DNA of 64,000 nt, from contig CALVBT010000001.1 in NCBI GenBank assembly GCA_944325885.1, positions 62,001 to 126,000 on the forward strand. The letters are read 5' to 3'. Below, piece by piece: positions 7,841-16,163 of this stretch. Below the pieces are notes generated by a model. That model made no database searches, was not told the origin of the DNA, and was given only the letters and a program-made list of their open reading frames with translations. The translations under genes were made by a program, and so were the position numbers. Numbering within the stretch: position 1 is the first letter of the stretch; the number at the start of each line of letters is the position of its first letter. The stretch is from Candidatus Gastranaerophilales bacterium. GTDB taxonomy: Bacteria > Cyanobacteriota > Vampirovibrionia > Gastranaerophilales > Gastranaerophilaceae.

Positions 7841-9137
7841 GGTGGTCAAAGTATTTTAAAATGTCGATTAACGTATTGGAGTTGCCGAGATTCCCTGATT
7901 TTGTCACTATCCATTGCGCTTTTGTGTCCATACATAATGGTATTGCCGGACATATTGCATCAATAATCTGCAGACTGTTGCTGTTTATTGCCCTACAGCA
8001 TCTAAAAGAGGTTTCGCCACCTATTGTGATAAGAATCGCATCTCTATTGAACAGAACCTTTTTGGTTAAGCAGGCAAGATAATCTCCAATTTTTGATATA
8101 AATTGATTTTTGGAAAGTTCGTTGTCAAAAAGTATCTGCGAAATTATCTTTGAATCCACAGTAAGGTCAGATGTGTGAACAACTACCACATTGTCTTTGA
8201 TAAGGTTTTCCGATACTCTTTGTACTATTTCGTCATTTACGCCTTCAAGAATGTCTTCCATTTTCAGGTTTATGAAATAAGTATTGTCTATATCATCGTC
8301 ATCTTGCAGCTTTTGTATCTGCGCTGCAGTGCTTTGAGTTGCGCTGCCGGAAACGACTAATTTGGGCATAGACGGGATGGTTTTTTCCTGCTGGTGGTTT
8401 TCCATTTCAGGAAGCCAGATATTTCCCAGCACCTGTGCGCAGCCTGCAGACCCGCAAGGCAGTATATTGTGCGCGCTTTTTTCCATTGCCAGCACAACCT
8501 GCTCTATGTCTGTCACGGATATTGCATCGACAACAATGAGTTTGACCCCTTTTTCAATGAGTTCGTTCATTTTTTTGAGTATGGGGCCGGCTCCCTTTAT
8601 AACCGTCTTGAGTTCTATCAGGTCAACAATATCATCCTGCTGGTTTTGGAGTTCATTTTTCAAAATTGTCGGGATATGTGATTCGTAAATAGGAAATCTT
8701 GGATCTCTGGCAAATTCGGTACGTTCTATGGGAATCCCTCTTAGCAGGTGGTATCCGCCTATTGTTGTTCTGCCTTCCTGAGGAAATGCCGGTATGATAA
8801 CGGCTGCATCCCATTCTAGAACCTCCAGCATTGCAAGAGCTTCTACCGCAATGTGTCCACGGAGTGTAGAATCCATTTTTTTGTAAAAGTATTCCACGCC
8901 TAGAGATTCTGACAGGATTTTTGTGGCCTGCTTTACTCTTTCATAGGCTGTGTGTGCATCAATATTTCTTGTTTCTGTCGGAATAGCCCAGACTTGAGTG
9001 CTTTTTTTATTCTCCGGTAATATCTCCAGATCCAGCAGTATCTGGGTATTTGCTCCTCTCAGATGAAACTGGAGTGCTGTATCATCAGCACCTGTGAGGT
9101 CATCAGCTATAATACCGATATTATTTGATATGAACAT
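7833..9137 (-). CDS. Four-carbon acid sugar kinase (DUF1537 family)
   Basis: 434 residues. The N-terminal domain opens with IGIIADDLTGADDTALQF, the signature of the DUF1537/four-carbon acid sugar kinase family, and contains FYKKMDSTLRGHIAVE. The C-terminal nucleotide-binding domain has LVVSGSATQSTAAQI and ILITIGGETSFRC. Known members phosphorylate D-threonate, L-threonate or D-erythronate at C4. Downstream and overlapping by 8 bases is the PdxA-like dehydrogenase, the usual partner. No class II aldolase or decarboxylase partner is seen next to the pair. Substrate is inferred only at the family level. Confidence 0.88.
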   Translation of the reverse strand: MFISNNIGIIADDLTGADDTALQFHLRGANTQILLDLEILPENKKSTQVWAIPTETRNIDAHTAYERVKQATKILSESLGVEYFYKKMDSTLRGHIAVEALAMLEVLEWDAAVIIPAFPQEGRTTIGGYHLLRGIPIERTEFARDPRFPIYESHIPTILKNELQNQQDDIVDLIELKTVIKGAGPILKKMNELIEKGVKLIVVDAISVTDIEQVVLAMEKSAHNILPCGSAGCAQVLGNIWLPEMENHQQEKTIPSMPKLVVSGSATQSTAAQIQKLQDDDDIDNTYFINLKMEDILEGVNDEIVQRVSENLIKDNVVVVHTSDLTVDSKIISQILFDNELSKNQFISKIGDYLACLTKKVLFNRDAILITIGGETSFRCCRAINSNSLQIIDAICPAIPLCMDTKAQWIVTKSGNLGNSNTLIDILKYFDHHE

Positions 9138-9167
9138 AAAAATCTCTATCCCTGAAAATGATTTGTT

Positions 9168-9503
9168 TTATTGCTGGTCTGCTTTTGCACCGGAAAGCAA
9201 TCTTAAATTTGTTGCACGTATAAAGAATCTTTCTCTGGTTGCGCCTGCTGCATCGTTCCATTTGCTGGAAGCTAGTTTTCCGTCAACGGCAACAAGTTTG
9301 CCTTTTTTTACATATTCGCCTGCAACTTCAGCGAGTTTGTCCCACAATTCAATATTAAACCAGTCAGTAACTTCGCCTTTCGTTTTGGCATCCCATCTGT
9401 TTATTGCCATAGAAAAAGTAGTTTTTACTTTTCCTGATTCAAAATATTTCATTTCAGGGTCTTGTCCCACACGTCCTACCAGTACTACTGAATTTATCAT
9501 CAA
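9168..9503 (-). CDS. ssb: Single-stranded DNA-binding protein, short form
   Basis: 111 residues: MINSVVLVGRVGQDPEMKYF, then FSMAINRW and DWFNIELWDKLAEVAGEYVKKG, the OB-fold core of bacterial SSB. The protein stops soon after the OB fold (LSGAKADQQ) and lacks the Gly/Pro-rich linker and acidic C-terminal tip that normally recruit partner proteins. Similar short SSBs occur in cyanobacteria. It lies 30 bases upstream of the DUF1537 kinase gene and has a strong promoter, so it may head that operon. Confidence 0.9.
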   Translation of the reverse strand: MMINSVVLVGRVGQDPEMKYFESGKVKTTFSMAINRWDAKTKGEVTDWFNIELWDKLAEVAGEYVKKGKLVAVDGKLASSKWNDAAGATRERFFIRATNLRLLSGAKADQQ

Positions 9504-9531
9504 ATTTTCCTTTTTTATGTTTAATACAAAA

Positions 9532-9561
9532 ATTATATTTTAAAAAATATAAAAGTGCCAA
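9532..9561 (-). promoter_or_regulatory. Promoter of ssb
   Basis: On the minus strand, TTGGCA (9556-9561) and a perfect TATAAT (9532-9537) are separated by 18 bases, about 30 bases before the ssb start. This is a good sigma-70-type promoter. Confidence 0.75.
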
Positions 9562-9626
9562 TTTTTATGAGCAAATGTTAAGTTTAGTGATAATCATAAT
9601 CTAACAGGCAGCCTTTTTTATAGATA

Positions 9627-9656
9627 AAAGACCCGATGAATTAACATCGGGTCTTT
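9627..9656 (-). terminator. Rho-independent terminator after adhE
   Basis: A 12-base perfect stem (9627-9638 / 9645-9656, core GACCCGATG) with a 6-base loop is followed by T-rich sequence on the minus strand, just past the adhE stop. The A/T-rich flanks on both sides may also allow it to work on the plus strand. Confidence 0.88.
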
Positions 9657-9682
9657 CCTTTGAGTATCTTATTCTCAAATAA

Positions 9683-12325
9683 TTATATTCTGCCGTAGTA
9701 TGCATCGAGATACATTTGTTTGATTTCTTCAAACAGAGGATATCTCGGGTTTGCACCTGTGCATTGGTCGTCGAATGCGAGTTCAACCATTTCATCAAGT
9801 TTTGCAAGGAATTCAGATTCTTCAATGCCGAATTCTTTAATAGACATCGGCAATCCGAGATCTTTCTTCATTTGAATCAATGCTTGTTGCAGCAATTCAA
9901 CTTTTTCATCGTCATTCTTTCCGCCCAATCCTAATTCGTCAGCTATTTGACCGTATTTAGCCTTAGCATTCGGGAATTTGTATTGAGGGAATGCTGTTTG
10001 TTTTACAGGTTTGTCAGTTGCGTTGAATTTAACAACCTGATTGATTAACAATGCGTTTGCCATACCGTGAGGTACGTGGAACATAGCACCCAGTTTGTGA
10101 GCCATAGAGTGGCATACACCGAGGAATGCGTTAGCAAATGCCATACCTGCAATTGTTGAAGCATAGTGTACTTTTTCTCTTGCAATCGGGTCTTTTGCAC
10201 CGTTGTCGTAAGAACGTTTCAAATATCTGAACAACAATTTCAAAGCTTCTAAAGAGTTAGAGTTTGTGAAGTTTGTTGCCATAGCAGAAACATAAGCTTC
10301 TATTGCGTGAGTAATAGCATCGTAACCGGAAACAGCTGTCAATCCTTTTGGCATTGTGTCAACGAGGTTCGGGTCAACGATAGCTACGTTTGGTGTTAAT
10401 GCGTAATCAGCGATTGCATATTTAACACCTGTTTGGTCATCAGTAATAATAGCGAACGGTGTAACTTCTGAACCTGTACCTGATGTTGTAGGTACACAAA
10501 CCATTTCAGCTTTTTTGCCGAGTTCAGGAATCATGCAGATTCTCTTTCTGATATCCATAAATCTCATAGCAATATCTTCAAACACTGTATCAGGTTGTTC
10601 ATACATCAACCACAAGATTTTAGCTGCGTCCATAGAAGAACCGCCGCCCAGTGCGATGAATACATCAGGCTCGTAAGCTTTTACCATCATCATTGCATCA
10701 TTGATAGTAGACAATGTCGGATCCGGTTTTACGTCAAAGAAGATTTGGTAATCAACACCGATGTCATCCAAAGTGTTTGTGATTGAATTTGTCATACCGG
10801 AATTGAACAAGAATCTGTCAGTAACAATGAATGCACGTTTTTTGCCTTGCAATTCTCTGAGAGCCAAATCCAAAGCTCCTCTTTTGAAGTAGATTTTAGC
10901 AGGAACTTTGTACCAGAGCATGTTTTCTCTCCTTTCAGCAACTGTTTTAATGTTCAATAAGTGTTGAGGTCCTACGTTTTCGCTTACTGCGTTGCCGCCC
11001 CAAGAACCGCAGCCCAGTGTCAATGACGGATTGAGTCTGAAGTTGTACAAGTCACCGATACCGCCCTGTGATGATGGTGAGTTGATTAAGATTCTGCTTG
11101 TATGAAGTTTCAAACCGAAAGCTTCAATTCTTTCAGGGAATCTGTCATCAGTATACAGAACAGAAGTGTGACCTGCACCACCAAAGTCTACCAGATCATA
11201 GGCTTTTTGTACAGCATCTTCAAAGTCTTTTGCTTTGTACATAGCCAGTACCGGAGAGAGTTTTTCGTGTGCAAACGGTTCTTCTTCACAAATGTCTGTA
11301 ACTTCACCGATAAGAACTTTAGTTTCCGGATCAACGGTTACGCCTGCCATTTCAGCAATTTTTGCTGCAGGCTGACCAACGATAGCCGGGTTAACTCTGC
11401 CGTCTTTGATAATCAAAGCAGCTACTTTTTCTCTTTCTTTGTTGTTGAGGATGTAAGCACCTCTTAACAAGAATTCTTTTTTAACTTCTTCATAAACGTC
11501 TTTAACAATGATAACTGATTGTTCAGAAGCACAAATCATACCGTTATCAAAAGTTTTAGACAACAGGATTGAAGAAACTGCCATTTTGATATCAGCTGTT
11601 TCATCGATAACAGCAGGTGTGTTGCCTGGGCCAACACCGAGAGCCGGTTTGCCTGATGAGTAAGCTGCTTTAACCATGCCCGGGCCGCCTGTAGCAAGAA
11701 TCATATCGATATCTTCGTGGTGCATCAATGCTGCTGAAAGTTCAACAGAAGGTTCGTCAATCCAAGCGATAAGTCCGTCCGGTGCGCCTGCTTTAACAGC
11801 TGCTTCCAGAACGATTCTTGCTGCTTCGATTGTGCATTTTTTAGCTCTCGGGTGTGGAGAGAAAACAAGAGCGTTTCTTGTTTTTAATGCTATTAATGAT
11901 TTAAAAATAGCAGTTGAAGTCGGGTTTGTTGTAGGGATAACAGCTGCAATAACACCGATAGGTTCTGCTACTTTTTTGATTCCGTTAGCTTTGTCTTCAG
12001 AAATAACACCTGCTGTCTTCATATTTTTGTATTTGTTGTAAATATACTCAGCAGCAAAGTGGTTTTTGATAATTTTGTCTTCCATAACGCCCATGCCTGA
12101 TTCTTCAACAGCCATTTTTGCGAGAGGAATTCTCATTTTGTCAGCTGCAGTAGCTGCTGCTTTAAAAATCTTGTCTACCTGTTCTTGAGAGAAAGTAGCG
12201 TAGATTTTTTGAGCTTTTTTAGCTCTTTCAATGATTAATTTCAAATCATCATGAGTTTTTACTTCACTAGATTTGTTGAAAGCTTTTTCCAACTTTTCAG
12301 TTTCGGCTTGTTTTTTAGTTGCCAT
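9683..12325 (-). CDS. adhE: Bifunctional acetaldehyde-CoA/alcohol dehydrogenase
   Basis: 880 residues, full AdhE length. The N-terminal aldehyde dehydrogenase domain (1-450) contains FDNGMICASEQSVII with the catalytic Cys. The C-terminal iron-dependent alcohol dehydrogenase domain (about 460-880) has ALGGGSSMDAAK, PTTSGTGSEVTPFA, GMAFANAFLGVCHSMAHKLG and FHVPHGMANALL, supplying the iron-binding Asp/His ligands. It converts acetyl-CoA to ethanol, reoxidising two NADH, and forms spirosomes. It is monocistronic with its own promoter and terminator. Two Rex-like sites upstream suggest NADH/NAD control. Confidence 0.97.
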   Translation of the reverse strand: MATKKQAETEKLEKAFNKSSEVKTHDDLKLIIERAKKAQKIYATFSQEQVDKIFKAAATAADKMRIPLAKMAVEESGMGVMEDKIIKNHFAAEYIYNKYKNMKTAGVISEDKANGIKKVAEPIGVIAAVIPTTNPTSTAIFKSLIALKTRNALVFSPHPRAKKCTIEAARIVLEAAVKAGAPDGLIAWIDEPSVELSAALMHHEDIDMILATGGPGMVKAAYSSGKPALGVGPGNTPAVIDETADIKMAVSSILLSKTFDNGMICASEQSVIIVKDVYEEVKKEFLLRGAYILNNKEREKVAALIIKDGRVNPAIVGQPAAKIAEMAGVTVDPETKVLIGEVTDICEEEPFAHEKLSPVLAMYKAKDFEDAVQKAYDLVDFGGAGHTSVLYTDDRFPERIEAFGLKLHTSRILINSPSSQGGIGDLYNFRLNPSLTLGCGSWGGNAVSENVGPQHLLNIKTVAERRENMLWYKVPAKIYFKRGALDLALRELQGKKRAFIVTDRFLFNSGMTNSITNTLDDIGVDYQIFFDVKPDPTLSTINDAMMMVKAYEPDVFIALGGGSSMDAAKILWLMYEQPDTVFEDIAMRFMDIRKRICMIPELGKKAEMVCVPTTSGTGSEVTPFAIITDDQTGVKYAIADYALTPNVAIVDPNLVDTMPKGLTAVSGYDAITHAIEAYVSAMATNFTNSNSLEALKLLFRYLKRSYDNGAKDPIAREKVHYASTIAGMAFANAFLGVCHSMAHKLGAMFHVPHGMANALLINQVVKFNATDKPVKQTAFPQYKFPNAKAKYGQIADELGLGGKNDDEKVELLQQALIQMKKDLGLPMSIKEFGIEESEFLAKLDEMVELAFDDQCTGANPRYPLFEEIKQMYLDAYYGRI

Positions 12326-12343
12326 AGTGTAATATCTCCTTTA

Positions 12344-12392
12344 TCGTGAAATTATTCACTATTAATATAGCGTAATTAAGAAAAAATTTCAA
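12344..12392 (-). promoter_or_regulatory. adhE promoter with Rex-like operator at the start site
   Basis: On the minus strand, TTGAAA (12387-12392) and TATATT (12364-12369) are 17 bases apart. Directly downstream, at the expected transcription start, is the palindrome GTGAA-N4-TTCAC (12346-12359; 12344-12361 as an 18-mer). It matches the Rex consensus TTGTGAANNNNTTCACAA at 12 of 14 fixed positions. AdhE is a classic Rex target in anaerobes. An AAGGAG-type RBS follows. Confidence 0.65.
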
Positions 12393-12503
12393 GTGTTATT
12401 TTTACAATTATTAATATTCATGAATATTTGGAAATCTTTTGAGAATGCGGTTGTTTGTATATATGCAGTATATGGTTTTGCTTCTTGATTTATATTTTTT
12501 AAA

Positions 12504-12521
12504 ATGTGATTTTTTTCACAA
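12504..12521. promoter_or_regulatory. Second Rex- or CRP-like palindrome upstream of adhE
   Basis: TGTGA-N6-TCACA (12505-12520) lies about 180 bases upstream of adhE and 83 bases before the divergent gene at 12603. It fits both the CRP consensus exactly and the Rex consensus at 12 of 14 positions. Its pairing with the promoter-proximal palindrome favours Rex, but CRP-type control of either gene is possible. Confidence 0.5.
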
Positions 12522-12602
12522 TTTGCAAAATTGAATATATGTTTAGTTTAATTACTCTTGTTAGCTGTTTATTAATTAATGAAAATATTATAAAATAGCC
12601 CC

Positions 12603-13481
12603 ATGGACGAGAACAAAAGAGATATTGTTGACGAATATTTTAAAGCAATGGCTCACTGTCATGCTATTGAGTGCCAGAAGGTTATTTTTGAACCCCTGAC
12701 AAAAAAAGAATGGTTTTTTGAAAATGACAGGTGGTGTTATTTTGAATTTTTTTGCGAACAGGACTTTTACAGGCTTGTTGCTACGGAGCAAAAGGATTTT
12801 GACGGGAGTTGTCTGCTTCGTGATATGAGTTATGAAATAAAAATGCTTTTGAGTTTTTTTAGACTTCGTAACACTGCATTTATAGAAAAATCTATGTTCA
12901 GTGATTACGTAAATAAATACGAAAAGGCAAAAGAGCTGCATACTGGGCTTTCTGCAGAAAATTTTAATCTGGAGTTAAAACTAAAAGAAGAAGAGGCTTT
13001 AGAAAAATCGGATAAAATTGCCCGCAGAATTTTAGCCGGTTGTCTGGGGCTTATTGCAGCAGTATTGGTAGCTTTTGGTGTTTTTATTCTGTCGGCGTTT
13101 TTTGCACCGGCTGCTCACAGCGCATCAAAATATACTCCTCAATTTATAATGAATTTTGCTATGTGCAGAGCTTTTTCCGAGTCAAAATACAATATTGCCT
13201 ATAATTCAAACAGTACATACGAAATTAAAGGCTATGCCCCTGACGGCAGCGGCAAATGTGTTTATGTAGAAACGCACAGATGGCAGAGGGGGACAAATGT
13301 TACAACCTGTTATTTTAGTGACAAACAGATACGAGAATTCTACAATGCTATGATAAATCCTGATATTCAGGGTTCTGTACTGGTCAAAGGCATGCCTGTT
13401 GTGGGGAGAAATGAAGAAGTTGTGTTTTTAAAATTTTTTAATGACCCTAAAACCTGCATAACAAAAGCTATTCCAAATTAA
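12603..13481 (+). CDS. Hypothetical protein with one membrane helix
   Basis: 292 residues. A soluble N-terminal half (about 1-138) rich in aromatic and acidic residues ends in a coiled-coil-like stretch (LELKLKEEEALEKSD). A membrane helix (ILAGCLGLIAAVLVAFGVFIL, about 143-165) follows, then an extracytoplasmic domain with three cysteines. No family is recognised. No Shine-Dalgarno is visible before ATG 12603, and TATAAA-like sequence ends only a few bases upstream, so it could be leaderless or start further in. It is divergent from adhE and shares the regulatory region. Confidence 0.65.
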   Translation: MDENKRDIVDEYFKAMAHCHAIECQKVIFEPLTKKEWFFENDRWCYFEFFCEQDFYRLVATEQKDFDGSCLLRDMSYEIKMLLSFFRLRNTAFIEKSMFSDYVNKYEKAKELHTGLSAENFNLELKLKEEEALEKSDKIARRILAGCLGLIAAVLVAFGVFILSAFFAPAAHSASKYTPQFIMNFAMCRAFSESKYNIAYNSNSTYEIKGYAPDGSGKCVYVETHRWQRGTNVTTCYFSDKQIREFYNAMINPDIQGSVLVKGMPVVGRNEEVVFLKFFNDPKTCITKAIPN

Positions 13482-13507
13482 GTTATGATAAAAATGAACA
13501 TTTTAAA

Positions 13508-13532
13508 ATTTGTATCGTTAATGTATACAAAT
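13508..13532. promoter_or_regulatory. Inverted repeat before the SIMPL-domain gene
   Basis: ATTTGTAT (13508-13515) and ATACAAAT (13525-13532) form a perfect 8-base inverted repeat with a 9-base gap, 30 bases before the start codon at 13563. It is a candidate operator or 5'-UTR hairpin. No matching regulator is known. Confidence 0.35.
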
Positions 13533-13562
13533 CGTGGTATTAGCATGTAAAAGGAGAGTAAA

Positions 13563-14309
13563 ATGAAAAAGTATTTATCTGCAGCGTTGATAGCGGCAAT
13601 GGCAGTAGGATATATTTCTGTAGGCGGTTTGAAAGCAACTGCTGATGCGGTAGAAAGAGGGTTTGTTTCTGTTACGACTTATGCAAACACAGAACTCCCG
13701 CCTGATGTTGTCGAAATCAGTATAGCTGTTCAAACAGAAGATTCCAAATCCTTGCAAAAAGCAACAGAAGAAAACAAACAAATTTCTGACAAGGTATATT
13801 CTGCATTGTCCTCAATGATTAATAAAAATGACGGTGATTTTGTAAAAACAGCAAATTACAGTGCAGCACCCGTGTATAACTACAGAAATAATAAAAAAGA
13901 ACTTGTTAAATACGAAGTGTCAAACAGTATAATTGTCCATACAAAATCAGTAAAAGATGCAGGAAAAATTATTGACAAAGCCATTGCACTGGGTGCTACA
14001 AACATCAATGATTTGAACTTCTCTGTTTCTTCTTATGACAAACAGTGTGACGAGCTTCTTTCTATAGCTGCAAAGAAAGCATATACAAGAGCAGGTATTC
14101 TTGCTTCTTCCGCACACAATACACTGGCAGGTATAAAATCCTTGAGCGGTAACTGTTCTACAGCCAGTGCTATGCCTCAGTACAGAATGCTTGCCAAAAA
14201 CGCTTCTTTCGGTGCTGCAGTAGACTCTGAGTCTGCAGGTGCAAGCCCGATTCAAGGCGGTGTAATAAAATTGCACGCAAACCTTAATGCTTCATATTTT
14301 GTGAAGTAG
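13563..14309 (+). CDS. SIMPL-domain (DUF541) exported protein
   Basis: 248 residues. A signal peptide (KKYLSAALIAAMAVGYISVG, cleavage near residue 28) leads into a SIMPL/DUF541 domain: GFVSVTTYANTELPPDVVEISIAVQTEDS, NKQISDKVYSALSSM, YEVSNSIIVHTKSVKDAGKIIDKAIALGA and SIAAKKAYTRAGILA. Family members (YggE, BP26) are periplasmic or outer-membrane-associated and form ring-like oligomers; function is poorly defined but linked to oxidative stress. It has an AAGGAG RBS and stands alone between an inverted repeat and a terminator. Confidence 0.88.
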   Translation: MKKYLSAALIAAMAVGYISVGGLKATADAVERGFVSVTTYANTELPPDVVEISIAVQTEDSKSLQKATEENKQISDKVYSALSSMINKNDGDFVKTANYSAAPVYNYRNNKKELVKYEVSNSIIVHTKSVKDAGKIIDKAIALGATNINDLNFSVSSYDKQCDELLSIAAKKAYTRAGILASSAHNTLAGIKSLSGNCSTASAMPQYRMLAKNASFGAAVDSESAGASPIQGGVIKLHANLNASYFVK

Positions 14310-14329
14310 TTTTCGAACATATCAGACCT

Positions 14330-14376
14330 AACCGGTTTGAGCTGTGAACTATCACTTGCTTGTGCCGGTTTTTTTT
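14330..14376 (+). terminator. Probable terminator after the SIMPL gene
   Basis: AACCGG (14330-14335) pairs with CCGGTT (14365-14370) and is followed by a run of T. The 29-base loop is long, so the call is moderate. The stem overlaps the last codons of the convergent pnuC gene. Confidence 0.45.
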
Positions 14377-15056
14377 ATTTCTTTGCTCCATTGAATATAA
14401 AAATAAATTGCAAGAATAAAATATACGCTCCACATTATAAAAGTGGAGTATGCTTTTGCTCCGTGCATTATCAGTATAAACCACATTATCATAGACAGTC
14501 CGTTGACTATCATCCACAAAATCCACTGCTCAATGCATCTTTTTACCGTCAAATACATACCTAAGATTGAGAGTACTGTTGTTATTCCGTCACATACAGG
14601 GCTGCTGTCGTGTAGGTGATAGAGCAGTAGTATAGCAGCGGTGCAGGCTGCTGCAGCAATCAGACAGAAGATGAATCTTTCTTTAAGGGTAAGTGTGGTT
14701 TTTATGATTTCTTTTGTTTCTTTCTTCAGATGTTTTTTCCATTCAAAAATACCTGCAATCTGCATCGGAAGGTAATAACACATGTTTAAAAATAAATTGC
14801 CCCACAGTCCGTTGTCGTAAGAAAGCCAGCTGTAGCAAAAAGTGCTTGTGATGCCAAAAAGATAGCAGGAGATTTTTCCTTTGCCTGCTATTATTGTGTA
14901 CAAAATTCCGCATACTGCAGAAATTACTGCGATAATATTGTCTTTTACGAGCAGTGCATTGACAAAAACTATTACAAAAACAATGGAAAGTCCTATAATT
15001 TCTTGTTTTTTCCATCCTTTTAATTCTGTTTTTATAAATTCTTTCAGGTTTATCAA
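14352..15056 (-). CDS. pnuC: PnuC-type nicotinamide riboside transporter
   Basis: 234 residues with seven hydrophobic segments. It carries family patterns of PnuC: VCGILYTIIAGKGKISCYLFG, NLFLNMCYYLPMQIAGIFEWKK, and near the end WILWMIVNGLSMIMWF. PnuC is a SWEET-like facilitator taking up nicotinamide riboside, which is trapped inside by phosphorylation. No NAD-type riboswitch or nadR partner is seen next to it. The gene is alone on the minus strand and convergent with the SIMPL gene. Thiamine or riboflavin specificity (PnuT/PnuX) cannot be excluded without comparison. Confidence 0.88.
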   Translation of the reverse strand: MINLKEFIKTELKGWKKQEIIGLSIVFVIVFVNALLVKDNIIAVISAVCGILYTIIAGKGKISCYLFGITSTFCYSWLSYDNGLWGNLFLNMCYYLPMQIAGIFEWKKHLKKETKEIIKTTLTLKERFIFCLIAAAACTAAILLLYHLHDSSPVCDGITTVLSILGMYLTVKRCIEQWILWMIVNGLSMIMWFILIMHGAKAYSTFIMWSVYFILAIYFYIQWSKEIKKTGTSK

Positions 15057-15111
15057 AATTGCTGCTCTCTGTAATTTACTTTTTGTTATGTATGTTATCT
15101 AATAAAAATAG

Positions 15112-16155
15112 ATGAAAACAAGTTTAATTACAAACAAAACTCATAATTTTAATAAAAATCAGTCCGTCAGTTTTAAGGGAATTTATAATAACAAACTTTT
15201 GTTAAACGGTTTGAAATTTGCCGCAAAAAACGGAACTCTTTTTTCTGCTACGGTATCTCTGGGCCTGTCTACGGTGGCAAGGCCTGTAGCCATTATGGCT
15301 ACGCCGAAAACAGACAAAGAAAACAGAAAATTGGCCTGCGCAAAGTCGCTTTCTTCCAGTGCTGTCGGGTATCTTGTTATGCTTTTAGCATCATCGCCGG
15401 TTGCCCGTGCTGTTTCAAAGATTGACAAAGCTCCGGAAAAGTTTTTGAAACAGGCTACAATAAAGAATTTGCAAAACGGTGCAAAAACTCTTTCCAAATC
15501 AAAAAGCTATTCTTTTGCCACACAGTTGTTTAAACTGGGTGTGGGCTTTGTTATTGCTGCGCCGAAATCCGCTCTGACCTGTGTATTGATTCCGCCGATA
15601 ATGAAGCTTTTTGGAAAAGACAAAAAAGAGCAAATTCAAAATAAAAACAGCCAAAAATCGAAAATAATTTCCTTTAAAGGCCTGTACAACGCTGCAACTG
15701 ATAAAATAGCCGCAGGAATCGGCAAACTGCTGGATAAAAAATCCGTGCAGGATTTTGCAAAAAAATACTATGATACAAATTATTCCCAGCATATTGCTTC
15801 TTTGACGGATATTGTTCTCACGCTGTCTTTTGCACACCAGACAGCAAAGAGCAAAAAAATTGAACAAAGCAGGAAAAAAACTTTAATTTATAATGCTTTA
15901 ATTTCAACAGGGCTGTGTTTGACTGGCGGTTATGCGGTCAACCATGCATTGGAAAAACCTGCGGAAAAGTTTATCAGGAATTTTAAAGCCGCAAACAAAA
16001 ATCTTCCTGAACTCGAGAAGTATGTTGAGGGTATAAAAATCGCCAAGCCGGTTTTGATTCTCGGGATAATATATTATATTTTTATACCTGTGATTTCGAC
16101 ATTTTTTGCAGAAAGAGCGGATTTTAAAAAGAAAAATACTCTGTTATCAGAATAA
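15112..16155 (+). CDS. Hypothetical membrane protein with duplicated SFKG motif
   Basis: 347 residues. The N-terminus has SVSFKGIYNNKLLLNGLKFA and the middle has IISFKGLYNAATDKIAAGIG (about residue 184), so the protein appears to be built from two related halves. Hydrophobic segments occur near 38-65, 82-100, 138-165 and in the C-terminal half (YNALISTGLCLTGGYAV; PVLILGIIYYIFIPVIS). No known domain is recognised. It resembles uncharacterised Melainabacteria proteins with short N-terminal SFKG motifs. No clear RBS precedes the ATG. It is convergent with another SFK-motif gene, 8 bases away. Confidence 0.65.
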   Translation: MKTSLITNKTHNFNKNQSVSFKGIYNNKLLLNGLKFAAKNGTLFSATVSLGLSTVARPVAIMATPKTDKENRKLACAKSLSSSAVGYLVMLLASSPVARAVSKIDKAPEKFLKQATIKNLQNGAKTLSKSKSYSFATQLFKLGVGFVIAAPKSALTCVLIPPIMKLFGKDKKEQIQNKNSQKSKIISFKGLYNAATDKIAAGIGKLLDKKSVQDFAKKYYDTNYSQHIASLTDIVLTLSFAHQTAKSKKIEQSRKKTLIYNALISTGLCLTGGYAVNHALEKPAEKFIRNFKAANKNLPELEKYVEGIKIAKPVLILGIIYYIFIPVISTFFAERADFKKKNTLLSE

Positions 16156-16163
16156 TAGTGCCG

